The notes under the pieces: model-generated | What the model was told of the DNA's origin: nothing | Databases searched by the model: none | Seen by the model: only the letters and a program-made list of their open reading frames with translations | Position numbers and translations under genes: made by a program | In this document: piece by piece, positions 1 through 6,415 of the stretch | Layout: the number at the start of each line of letters is the position of its first letter | Numbering within the stretch: the stretch's first letter is position 1 | NCBI GenBank assembly: GCA_051893155.1 | Contig: JBJFGY010000063.1 | Span: forward strand, 1 to 8,563 | DNA from: UBA6448 sp051893155 | GTDB lineage: Bacteria > Bacillota_I > Bacilli_A > RF39 > UBA660 | DNA length: 8,563 nt | Reading direction: 5' to 3'

Positions 1-1087
1 TACCATTTAAACTTTCTGGTGTTGCATTTCTTAGATAAATTATTTCACAAGTAGGATCTATTTGTTTTACTCTTGCAGATTTACCTTCTGATGAAGGTCC
101 ATGCAAGAATACTGCTACACCACTTTCTATTGCACCCTTAATAATTTCTTCTTCACTAACTTGTCCAAATTTTAAACCATAAGGATTTCTTCTTTTTTCA
201 GCTTGTTTTCTTTCTTCTTCAAATTGAGCTTTTTCTTCTGGAGTCATATCTTGAACACGAGTAAATGTTGATGTTTGAGTTAAATCGCGTATCATATATC
301 TATCAAGATATTCCTTCATTTCTGTTCTACTAAAATCACCTTTATAATTATGATTTCTATCAAGAAATCTTATTCCAGAAACTAATCCCCTTTTTGAAAT
401 TAATATTCCTGTTCTATCATCAATTAACCATTTTACAGGTGATACTTCTACCCAAACGTAATCGCCATCTCTATATTCAACACCATTTGAAAGTTTAAAT
501 TTATTTCCACCAAAATCAGAATTTGCTCTTATACGAATATATTTCTTTCCTTGATATTCATATTCTTCATAAGTTACTGGTTTGAATCCTGTATCATAAT
601 CGACATATTTTACTGAATCAAATGTATAACTTCTTCCGGTTTTATTCATTCCTCTATTATATTCTGATTCTAATATACTTTGCATTCTTGAATCAGCAGC
701 ATATTGTGGATATTCTCCATATTCTACTTCTTCGGTTCCGTTGTATCCCCTCACTCTGTTCGGGGAGATTTGAGAAAAGATTACAGAAGATTGCAAAGCT
801 GGGCGAACAGCACCATCGCGGAAGTATCTACATAGACTGCACCTATCACCAGTCCAATTGACCGCGCGGACATTATTATCGTTATCATCAGATCTAGTCC
901 AAAACCAACTAGTTCTGCCTTTTAAAGAACTATCTTCATCAATATTATAATCTGTATCTTCGCATAAATAGCTACCTGTCAATACACATAAATCTGTAAT
1001 TGCAGCTTTTGTTCCATACTTTCTTATTATATCTAACTGATTACTACCAAAAATTTGCTCTTCAGTTAAAAATGTAAATTTATTCAT
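1..1087 (-). CDS. AAA+ (MoxR-like) ATPase with variable lectin-like N-terminal domain, 3' end outside window
   Basis: The frame is open from an ATG at 1085-1087 to the window edge, giving 362 residues with no stop. The upstream GGTGAT (1092-1097) is an acceptable ribosome binding site. Residues 1-100 look like a C-type-lectin/formylglycine-enzyme-type end domain (WFWTRS at 61-66, GAVRPAL at 92-98). Residues 121-250 start with EYGEYPQ and contain VSPVKWLIDD, which resembles the DUF6273 type of beta domain. A charged linker follows (289-310), then GPSSEGKS at 330-337, a Walker A motif. The order P-loop then YLRNATPESLNG fits a MoxR-type AAA+ ATPase; Walker B and the sensors lie beyond the edge. 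Proteins of this layout occur in gut Firmicutes with a hypervariable N-terminal domain (recalled, not searched). The gene is probably cytosolic, since no signal peptide is seen. The architecture is well supported; the biological role is unknown. Confidence 0.85.
   Translation of the reverse strand, partial: MNKFTFLTEEQIFGSNQLDIIRKYGTKAAITDLCVLTGSYLCEDTDYNIDEDSSLKGRTSWFWTRSDDNDNNVRAVNWTGDRCSLCRYFRDGAVRPALQSSVIFSQISPNRVRGYNGTEEVEYGEYPQYAADSRMQSILESEYNRGMNKTGRSYTFDSVKYVDYDTGFKPVTYEEYEYQGKKYIRIRANSDFGGNKFKLSNGVEYRDGDYVWVEVSPVKWLIDDRTGILISKRGLVSGIRFLDRNHNYKGDFSRTEMKEYLDRYMIRDLTQTSTFTRVQDMTPEEKAQFEEERKQAEKRRNPYGLKFGQVSEEEIIKGAIESGVAVFLHGPSSEGKSARVKQIDPTCEIIYLRNATPESLNG
737..907 (-). other. DGR-like variable region within the AAA+ gene
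   Basis: This segment codes for about residues 61-117 of the ATPase and is clearly richer in G and C than everything around it. Codons between residues 69 and 90 include AAC, GTC, CGC, GTC, TGC, TAC, TTC and CGC, whereas neighbouring genes end codons in A or T. All of these can be derived from AAC by changing only adenines; GAT, AGT and TGT can likewise come from AAT. That is the signature of adenine mutagenesis by a diversity-generating retroelement, whose targets usually have a C-type-lectin fold. The segment ends in the constant GAVRPAL stretch. No reverse transcriptase or template repeat is inside the window, so the call is an inference. Recombination among paralogs is the alternative. 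Confidence 0.5.
746..766. repeat. GC-rich hairpin just downstream of the variable segment
   Basis: TCCCC at 746-750 pairs with GGGGA at 762-766 around an 11-nt loop. It is the only G/C-run hairpin in this AT-rich window. In the coding direction it lies about 30 nt after the VRPAL codons. Several DGR targets carry a hairpin or cruciform just after the variable repeat, so its position fits, but its stem is short and its loop long. Confidence 0.3.
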
Positions 1088-1197
1088 ACAAATCACCGCA
1101 TATACTATAACATATTTTTATTTTTTTTGTTATTTTTTCTTTATCTATCTATACTAAATTTTATAATATTTAAAATTATTAAGATAGTACAACATAT

Positions 1198-1223
1198 AAA
1201 AAAAGAGTTTTAACCCTCTTTTA
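1198..1223 (-). terminator. Rho-independent terminator after the patatin gene
   Basis: Read on the minus strand, AAAAGAG (1223-1217) pairs with CTCTTTT (1208-1202) around an 8-nt loop and runs straight into four more T. It sits about 45 nt after the patatin stop codon and would end the ZIP-SDR-patatin transcript before the AAA+ gene. Confidence 0.7.
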
Positions 1224-1269
1224 ACATCTATATTTGTAAGATTTTTCTAAAAATTAAATTATATTCTTT

Positions 1270-2313
1270 TTAAAAATATTTAAGTTGTTTAATAATTCTA
1301 TAAGCACCATATTTATTATTACTTTTTTTATATTTTTTAATCATTTTATTTATATTATAAATATTAAAATAAGTAACATCATCTTTTTGCATTGCATATT
1401 CAATCATTTTAATAATAAGTTCTTTATTATCATTAGCATTAAATATTAATTTATATTTTTTTATATCAGTTTCACTTACATTTTTAATAATATAATTATA
1501 ATAAAAATTAGGTAATTTTTTAAAAATATATCTTTTTCCATCATAATTTTTTAATACTTTAAGTGTATCATAATAACCAATTTTTATATTATTAATAATT
1601 TCTTTTTTATTAACTGTAATGGTGGCACTTAATCTTCTTGAAGGCGTAATTTCAATTACTTTAGATTTATCAATAAATTTTCTTTTAATACCTATACCTT
1701 TTAGTTCTACACAATATACTTTATCATATCCTTTTTTAAGAAGCATATTAACTGCACAATTATCATAAATACCACCATCAAAATAATAACTATTATCCTC
1801 AAGTTTTTCCATTTTAAACACAGGTAAATAACAACTAGATATTATATAATTATTAATACTACCTTTTCTCATATCTTCTTTAAATAATTCTAAAGGTTTT
1901 AAATCTTTTAAACGATATGTAATAAGACCAAAATCTTTTTTACTTTTACGAATACTTTCCTCAAGATTTAATTTATTTAATGTATCTTGCAAGCCTTCAA
2001 TACTTATACCTTTATTTTTAATTATTTTAATAAAATTATCAAATGTAGTTTTAAATATATTAATATCAAAATTATCGCTATTTACAATATCTACATATTT
2101 TTTATCATAACCTAGTATTTGGCCTACATCAGCATTAACCCAAAAATCCAATAACTCTTTATCTTTTCCTGAAGATAACATTGCAGCATTAAATGATCCA
2201 ATAGAAGTTCCAGTAATACCATCAAATTTAATATGACATTTTTTAAATGCCATATAAGCACCAATTTGATAGCTACCTTTTACGCCTCCACCTGCTAAAG
2301 AAAGTCCCACCAT
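1270..2313 (-). CDS. Patatin-like phospholipase
   Basis: This 347-residue protein has the complete patatin catalytic set. The oxyanion-hole motif GGGVKG is at residues 8-13, the nucleophile elbow GTSIG at 35-39 (Ser37), and the catalytic DGG at 179-181 (Asp179). Family members are Ser/Asp-dyad acyl hydrolases that release fatty acids from phospholipids or other lipids. There is no signal peptide or membrane segment, so it is probably cytosolic and acts at the inner membrane face. The C-terminal ~150 residues are Lys/Asn/Ile-rich and not recognisable. The ATG lies one base after the stop of the SDR gene, preceded by GGGTG inside that gene's 3' end, which indicates translational coupling. It is the last gene of a three-gene operon and is followed by a terminator. 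Family assignment is firm; substrate is unknown. Confidence 0.93.
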   Translation of the reverse strand: MVGLSLAGGGVKGSYQIGAYMAFKKCHIKFDGITGTSIGSFNAAMLSSGKDKELLDFWVNADVGQILGYDKKYVDIVNSDNFDINIFKTTFDNFIKIIKNKGISIEGLQDTLNKLNLEESIRKSKKDFGLITYRLKDLKPLELFKEDMRKGSINNYIISSCYLPVFKMEKLEDNSYYFDGGIYDNCAVNMLLKKGYDKVYCVELKGIGIKRKFIDKSKVIEITPSRRLSATITVNKKEIINNIKIGYYDTLKVLKNYDGKRYIFKKLPNFYYNYIIKNVSETDIKKYKLIFNANDNKELIIKMIEYAMQKDDVTYFNIYNINKMIKKYKKSNNKYGAYRIIKQLKYF

Positions 2314-2314
2314 A

Positions 2315-3226
2315 TTATTTCACCCTTTTTATTTTTAATATTATTTTTCCAATTAAAATATTTATTCTTCTTTTTCTACTTCTTCTTTTAAGATGCATAT
2401 AATAACTCTCAATAGAATCATTTTTATATTTTAATATATCATTACTTTTTTCACTATTAGATAGTACTGGACTATAATAATTTTTTTCTTCAAATACAGT
2501 CGATAAAATATATTTAAAACTTATTCCATGATATTTAAGTATATTATTTATTAAATCATTAAAATTTACTCTAATTAAGCCAATATCAAGTATTTTTTTA
2601 TTTACTTTATTACTTTTATCTATAATCTTACAAAAAGCATATGCTGCATCTTCTTTAGTTATACATTCAATATATGAGTCTTTTTTAATATTATATAAAA
2701 ATGGATCAGTTCTTAAATCACTTAATACTAAAGGAACACGCATAATAGTATAATTTTTACATTTTTTCATAATAAGTTTTTCAGTTTTTACTTTAGCACT
2801 ATTAAAATAATCTAATTTATCAATATTTATTTCATTATTTATATTTTCCCTACCATACACACTTGTTGAAGAACCATATATAAGATGACAATTAGGATTA
2901 TAATAATTAATTGATTTAATAATATTTTCTGTAACATTTGTTTCAATAATATCACTTAATCCTTTTTTATATTCCGCAAGTGGAGGAAGACATGTAGCTA
3001 AATTATATACATAATCATGATCTTTAATTAAACTATCAATTAAATTTCGATCTAAACAATCTGAATATATAATATTTATTCTTTTGCTATATTTTTTTAG
3101 TTTTTTACTAGTTTTCTTATTTTTTAAATCAACTGCAGTTATTTCATATTTGCCTTCTGCAAGTAAATATTTAAGTAAGAAAAGACCTATTGTGCCACCT
3201 GCACCTATTACTAATACTTTTTTCAT
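2315..3226 (-). CDS. NAD(P)-dependent epimerase/dehydratase (extended SDR)
   Basis: The 303-residue protein begins with a Rossmann fold: GAGGTIG at 8-14 (GxxGxxG) and an acidic residue, Asp33, that usually binds the adenosine ribose and favours NAD(H). NLATCLPP at 75-82 and YGSSTSVYG at 117-125 match the substrate-side strands of sugar-nucleotide epimerases. The catalytic YxxxK is not ideal: Tyr140 is followed by Lys145 (YFNSAK), five positions on rather than four, so activity may be altered or the alignment shifted. The C-terminus is very basic (LKRRSRKRR near 279-287), which could bind nucleic acid or acidic lipid head groups. Its AGGAG ribosome binding site overlaps the stop codon of the upstream transporter gene, so translation is coupled. 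Substrate cannot be told from sequence. Confidence 0.85.
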   Translation of the reverse strand: MKKVLVIGAGGTIGLFLLKYLLAEGKYEITAVDLKNKKTSKKLKKYSKRINIIYSDCLDRNLIDSLIKDHDYVYNLATCLPPLAEYKKGLSDIIETNVTENIIKSINYYNPNCHLIYGSSTSVYGRENINNEINIDKLDYFNSAKVKTEKLIMKKCKNYTIMRVPLVLSDLRTDPFLYNIKKDSYIECITKEDAAYAFCKIIDKSNKVNKKILDIGLIRVNFNDLINNILKYHGISFKYILSTVFEEKNYYSPVLSNSEKSNDILKYKNDSIESYYMHLKRRSRKRRINILIGKIILKIKRVK

Positions 3227-3235
3227 TTAAAACTC

Positions 3236-3952
3236 CTAAATAAATCTTAAAATAATTATTAAGATAATACCAATTATAAATCCAAAATATGTATATTTAT
3301 TTTTAAGATTTTGCATTACTTCTTTTAATAATTCAAATATTGTTAAATAAATAAGCATACCTAAAGTAAAACTTAATAAATATATTGTTATACTTTCAGG
3401 AATATCTTTAAATAATAAACTAATTATTCCTCCAATAAAACCTGATATAGTTAAAATAAATATATTAAACTTTCCTTTATTTTTTAAATTACTACCTATT
3501 TGAAATCCTAATGGTATATTATGTAGACCTATTCCTAAACACATAAGAAGACCAACTTTAAAATTTGAAATAGTTACATTAAATAAAGCCATATTTTCAA
3601 TTACATTATGAAGTAATAAAGCAATAATAGTAATAAAACCAATATGTTTAAGATGACTATTATGTTCTTTTAAATTATCATTTTTTTCTTTATGATCATG
3701 ATGATGATCTGGTACTAAATAATCCATAAGTTTTAATAATACTAAACCAAGAATAATAAATAAAAATGTATAAAAAGTAATACTTTCTTTTATTTCAGGG
3801 ATTATATCAAATATAATTAAATTTAATAAAATTATAAATGATAAAGAAATTGATAATATATTAATATTTTTATTAGATTTACATATTTTATTTAAAAATA
3901 TTCCTAATAAGAAAAATAGTCCTGTTATAATTGTAAGTAATAATGCTTTCAT
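3236..3952 (-). CDS. ZIP-family metal transporter
   Basis: This 238-residue membrane protein has about seven or eight hydrophobic helices. A His-rich cytosolic loop (HHHDH at 83-87, further His to 103) separates the first three from the rest, as in ZIP transporters. The metal-site helices are recognisable: LHNVIEN at 114-120 (His115, Asn116, Glu119) and LHNIPLG at 143-149 (His144, Asn145), corresponding to the HNxPEG motifs of TM4 and TM5. FDIIPE in the second helix and FELLKE in the seventh are also ZIP-like. TM5 has Leu in place of the usual Glu (HNIPLG rather than HNIPEG), so the metal site may be mononuclear or different. The likely role is uptake of Zn2+, Fe2+ or Mn2+ across the inner membrane. 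It is first in the operon, behind a good promoter. Confidence 0.82.
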   Translation of the reverse strand: MKALLLTIITGLFFLLGIFLNKICKSNKNINILSISLSFIILLNLIIFDIIPEIKESITFYTFLFIILGLVLLKLMDYLVPDHHHDHKEKNDNLKEHNSHLKHIGFITIIALLLHNVIENMALFNVTISNFKVGLLMCLGIGLHNIPLGFQIGSNLKNKGKFNIFILTISGFIGGIISLLFKDIPESITIYLLSFTLGMLIYLTIFELLKEVMQNLKNKYTYFGFIIGIILIIILRFI

Positions 3953-3970
3953 ACTAATACCACCAAATAT

Positions 3971-3999
3971 ATTTTACTAAATTTATACTAAATTGTCTA
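3971..3999 (-). promoter_or_regulatory. Sigma-A type promoter of the ZIP-SDR-patatin operon
   Basis: On the minus strand, TAGACA (3999-3994) is followed after exactly 17 nt by TAAAAT (3976-3971). Each differs from consensus by one base. Transcription would start near 3964, leaving a leader of only about 12 nt that includes the GGTGG ribosome binding site at 3960-3964. The shortness of the leader is the one point against it. Confidence 0.6.
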
Positions 4000-4008
4000 T
4001 TAAGTTAT

Positions 4009-4035
4009 AAAAAAATAGTATACTTTTATATACTA
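4009..4035 (-). terminator. Terminator overlapping the stop of the 211-residue exported protein gene
   Basis: Minus-strand TAGTATA (4035-4029) and TATACTA (4022-4016) form a 7-bp stem with a 6-nt loop, followed by seven T (4015-4009). The first stem bases are the TAG stop codon itself. The stem is AT-rich, hence moderately weak. It separates the exported-protein cluster from the ZIP operon. Confidence 0.65.
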
Positions 4036-4668
4036 CTTACATTCATATACATTATCCACTACTAAAGTAGCTTTATAACTTAAATTACCATTAATACTTT
4101 GATCAATATTAGGAAAATAATTAAATGTTACTATAGCTTCATAAGTAATAGTGTTAGTTTTATTTTTTATAGTAGATATATTATGAATAATATTTTCATT
4201 ATTTAAACTTGAAGGAATATCTATTTTACCAGTACTTTTAGTTATATCAATATTATCCATTAATATATTTTTTTCATTATTATTAATCTCATAAACTGTT
4301 AAACTAAGTTCAGGATTTGGATAATTAGTATAAGAAAATATTTCTTCATTAGGTAAACTTAAATATACATTATAACAATAATTAGTTTCTTTTTTAGTGG
4401 TATCAAGTACTACATCAATTGAACTTGTTCCACTTATAGAATGGCCTACATCTTGAATAAAATTATAATCATTTACATTTATATTAGCATCAACTAAATT
4501 TTTCATTTGTAATGTATCAACACCTTTAGAAGTAACTTCAACATTAAAATTACCATAATAAAAATCTTTTGTAATAAAATAACAATATGTACTAACTGTT
4601 ATTATCATTACAAATATGAATATAAATACAATTAAATAAATAGTATTTCTTTTTTTTCTAGCATCCAT
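4033..4668 (-). CDS. Exported TasA/camelysin-like protein, divergent paralog
   Basis: The protein has 211 residues. A basic N-terminus (DARKKR) and one hydrophobic helix (9-27) end in STYCYF, the position where the two larger paralogs have ATFAYF. This is a SipW-cognate-like signal or anchor. The mature part is beta-rich and Asn-rich. Near the C-terminus FNYFPNIDQ (182-190) matches FYNFPTIDQ of the paralogs. Cys98 and Cys210 match their conserved Cys pair, and a third Cys29 lies at the likely cleavage point. The proposed role is a surface-anchored or minor subunit of an extracellular fibre; this is inferred from the neighbours. It lacks the Ala/Thr-rich composition of the paralogs, so it may be a capping or anchoring variant. 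It has its own promoter-like box and a terminator. Confidence 0.65.
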   Translation of the reverse strand: MDARKKRNTIYLIVFIFIFVMIITVSTYCYFITKDFYYGNFNVEVTSKGVDTLQMKNLVDANINVNDYNFIQDVGHSISGTSSIDVVLDTTKKETNYCYNVYLSLPNEEIFSYTNYPNPELSLTVYEINNNEKNILMDNIDITKSTGKIDIPSSLNNENIIHNISTIKNKTNTITYEAIVTFNYFPNIDQSINGNLSYKATLVVDNVYECK

Positions 4669-4686
4669 ATTTTTTACCCTATATTT

Positions 4687-4715
4687 ATGTTATCAAATCT
4701 TATAAATATTTTCAA
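4687..4715 (-). promoter_or_regulatory. Promoter-like box upstream of the 211-residue exported protein gene
   Basis: TTGAAA (4715-4710), a 17-nt spacer, and TAACAT (4692-4687) on the minus strand. The CTTGA core recurs at about the same distance upstream of the two other paralogs, which supports function. The -10 match is modest. Confidence 0.45.
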
Positions 4716-4726
4716 GATTTATGTAT

Positions 4727-4751
4727 AAAAAAACGACCTACCAATAGGTCG
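4727..4751 (-). terminator. Rho-independent terminator of the 234-residue TasA-like gene
   Basis: CGACCTA and TAGGTCG (4734-4740 and 4745-4751) form a 7-bp stem with a 4-nt loop. Read on the minus strand it runs into seven T (4733-4727). It closely resembles the terminator at 5570-5592, so the duplication that produced the two genes included the terminator. Confidence 0.85.
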
Positions 4752-4767
4752 AATTTACTAAAAATTG

Positions 4768-5472
4768 TTATGCAGCACTAGTATTACAAGTTACTGAAGA
4801 TGAATTTACATAAAACTTACCTGAAAAAGTTTTATTTGATAGTGCAGTTTGATCAATTGTTGGGAAATTATAAAATTTAATATTTACACTTAAGGTTTGA
4901 GTTGTTGTAGTATTTTTAGCAGAAATTGTGCCACTTGCAACCTTAATTGCATTTGCTTCACTAGTAGCTGTCTTAAATACTGAAAAATCACTATCTGCAG
5001 TTGCATATGCAGCTTCAAGAACTAAAGATGTTGGTGCTGATGAAGTAAGTGTATATGTAAATTCTTTATTAGCAGTACCAGCAGTTACTGGAGTTGTAGC
5101 ATCACCATATTTTGCAGAAGTACTATCATAAGCAAACATAACATCATAGGTACAAGTTGTAGTAGTTGTCGAATCATTAGCAGTTAAATTTACCGTTAAA
5201 GTTGCATTTGTATTTCCACCAGAATATGTTCCAACTTGAGATGCTGAACCAGTTCCTTTTAGCATTTCTGAACTAGCAACACTTAATGATAATGCAGCTG
5301 ATGTTGATACAAATGATGACGATTTAGCTTCAGCTGTTGTTAAATTAACTGCTGCTCTATTAGTTACAGTTGTTGTAAATGAACCGAAATATGCAAATGT
5401 TGCTCCTACTACTGCTACTAGTAATGTACCTACAGCTAAAATTGTTAAAAATAAAGTATTTTTCTTTTCCAT
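4768..5472 (-). CDS. SipW-cognate signal peptide protein, TasA-like matrix/fibre subunit (copy 1)
   Basis: The protein has 234 residues and is Thr/Ser/Ala-rich. The signal peptide MEKKNT plus a hydrophobic stretch to residue 23, then GATFAYFGSF (23-32), is of the SipW-cognate class found in TasA, camelysin and related proteins. By analogy with TasA, cleavage would fall after Ala27. The mature domain is beta-rich, with a poly-Thr run just before Cys107, YNFPTIDQ at 201-208, and Cys229 close to the end. The two Cys could form a disulphide. The known family assembles into extracellular fibres after processing by the SipW signal peptidase; no such peptidase is in this window. The ribosome binding site AAGGAG (5486-5481) sits 8 nt before the ATG. 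It has its own terminator and is closely related to the gene at 5628-6323. Membership is well supported; fibre function is inferred. Confidence 0.78.
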   Translation of the reverse strand: MEKKNTLFLTILAVGTLLVAVVGATFAYFGSFTTTVTNRAAVNLTTAEAKSSSFVSTSAALSLSVASSEMLKGTGSASQVGTYSGGNTNATLTVNLTANDSTTTTTCTYDVMFAYDSTSAKYGDATTPVTAGTANKEFTYTLTSSAPTSLVLEAAYATADSDFSVFKTATSEANAIKVASGTISAKNTTTTQTLSVNIKFYNFPTIDQTALSNKTFSGKFYVNSSSVTCNTSAA

Positions 5473-5494
5473 ATTATTTTCTCCTTCTATTATA

Positions 5495-5523
5495 ATTTAA
5501 TATCAAATATACTTATAAATCAA
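5495..5523 (-). promoter_or_regulatory. Promoter-like box upstream of TasA-like copy 1
   Basis: TTGATT (5523-5518), a 17-nt spacer, and TTAAAT (5500-5495) on the minus strand. The CTTGATTTAT core is shared with the upstream region of copy 2. A perfect TATAAT lies closer to the gene, but a start from it would fall inside the ribosome binding site. Confidence 0.45.
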
Positions 5524-5569
5524 GAAAAAAATATAATACTTTACTTTTTTATACATAAAAATAAATTAC

Positions 5570-5592
5570 AAAAAAACGACCTTAATAGGTCG
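5570..5592 (-). terminator. Rho-independent terminator of TasA-like copy 2
   Basis: CGACCT (5577-5582) pairs with AGGTCG (5587-5592) around a 4-nt loop. On the minus strand it is followed by seven T (5576-5570). The stem is nearly the same as the one at 4734-4751. Confidence 0.83.
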
Positions 5593-5627
5593 AGTTTTAT
5601 ATTTTAAAATTGTTACACTGTTATTTA

Positions 5628-6323
5628 CTATACAGCTGTTGTACCACAAACTACAGATGCTCCATCAACATAGAATTGACCAGCAAAAGTTTTATCAGAT
5701 AATGCTGTTTGATCAATTGTTGGGAAATTATAGAATTTAACTGTAGCAGTAAGATTTTGAGTTGTAGTAGTATTATTTGCAGAAATTGATCCTGTTGCAA
5801 CTTTTACTGGAGCTGCACTTGTAGCAGCACTAAATACTGAGAAATCTTTTTCAGATGCAGCAGCATATGTAGCTTCAACTACTAAACCAGCAGCATCAGA
5901 AACTAATGTATAAGTAAATTCAACATTATTTGTTCCAGCAGTTACTGGAGTTGGTTCAGCGCCATAAATTGCAGAGCTATCATTATAAGCATACATTACA
6001 TTATATGTACAAGTAGTAGTTGTTGTTGGGTCATCTGCAGTTAAATTTACTGTTAAAGTAGCATTATCTCCAGTATATGTACCAACTGCAGTTGCTCCAC
6101 CAGTTCCTTTTAACATTTCTGATCCTGCAACATTTAATTTAAGTGATGCAGCTGATGTAGTAAATGATGAAGTTTTAGCCGCTTCAGTAACAACGTTTAC
6201 TGCTGCTCTGTTATCAACAGTAGTTGTAAATGAACCGAAGTATGCGAATGTCGCTCCTACTACTGCTACTAATAATGTAGCTACTGCTATAACAGTTAAC
6301 AATAAAGTATTTTTCTTTTCCAT
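5628..6323 (-). CDS. SipW-cognate signal peptide protein, TasA-like matrix/fibre subunit (copy 2)
   Basis: The protein has 231 residues. Its first 43 residues differ from copy 1 at only a few positions (same MEKKNT start, same GATFAYFGSF cleavage region). The rest follows the same order: SEMLKGTG at 68-75, a poly-Thr run before Cys105, FYNFPTIDQTALS in the C-terminal part and Cys226 near the end. It is rich in Ala (GCA/GCT codons) and Thr, a composition unlike the Lys/Ile/Asn-rich intracellular proteins nearby, which is expected for an abundant secreted structural protein. Two ribosome binding sites are possible: AGGAAA (6336-6331, 7 nt before the ATG) and AAAGGAG (6345-6339, 15 nt). It is probably the ancestor or sister of copy 1 by tandem duplication. 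Role as an extracellular fibre or surface-layer subunit is inferred. Confidence 0.78.
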   Translation of the reverse strand: MEKKNTLLLTVIAVATLLVAVVGATFAYFGSFTTTVDNRAAVNVVTEAAKTSSFTTSAASLKLNVAGSEMLKGTGGATAVGTYTGDNATLTVNLTADDPTTTTTCTYNVMYAYNDSSAIYGAEPTPVTAGTNNVEFTYTLVSDAAGLVVEATYAAASEKDFSVFSAATSAAPVKVATGSISANNTTTTQNLTATVKFYNFPTIDQTALSDKTFAGQFYVDGASVVCGTTAV

Positions 6324-6353
6324 ATCTTTCTTTCCTATCTCCTTTCTATTATA

Positions 6354-6383
6354 AATTTATCATAAATTATAATCATAAATCAA
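6354..6383 (-). promoter_or_regulatory. Promoter-like box upstream of TasA-like copy 2
   Basis: TTGATT (6383-6378), an 18-nt spacer, and TAAATT (6359-6354) on the minus strand. The CTTGATTTAT core is identical to the one upstream of copy 1, indicating shared control of the two paralogs. The -10 is weak. Confidence 0.42.
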
Positions 6384-6388
6384 GTACT

Positions 6389-6415
6389 TTTAAGTAATTT
6401 TTTTATTTACTTAAA
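6389..6415 (-). other. AT-only hairpin spanning the stop codon of the 360-residue exported protein gene
   Basis: TTTAAGTAA (6389-6397) and TTACTTAAA (6407-6415) form a 9-bp inverted repeat with a 9-nt loop that contains the stop codon. No T-run follows on either strand, so it is not a standard terminator. Partial read-through into copy 2 is possible. Confidence 0.35.

Noticed and set aside
622..861. 79-codon plus-strand frame
   Set aside because: It is antisense to the AAA+ coding sequence, resembles no protein family, and exists because the variable segment is GC-richer.
1088..1197. Promoter of the AAA+ gene (TATAGT near 1102-1109)
   Set aside because: No convincing -35 element at the correct distance in this A/T-only stretch.
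4928..5131. 67-codon plus-strand frame
   Set aside because: Antisense shadow of the Ala/Thr/Ser-rich TasA-like gene; low-complexity translation and no ribosome binding site.
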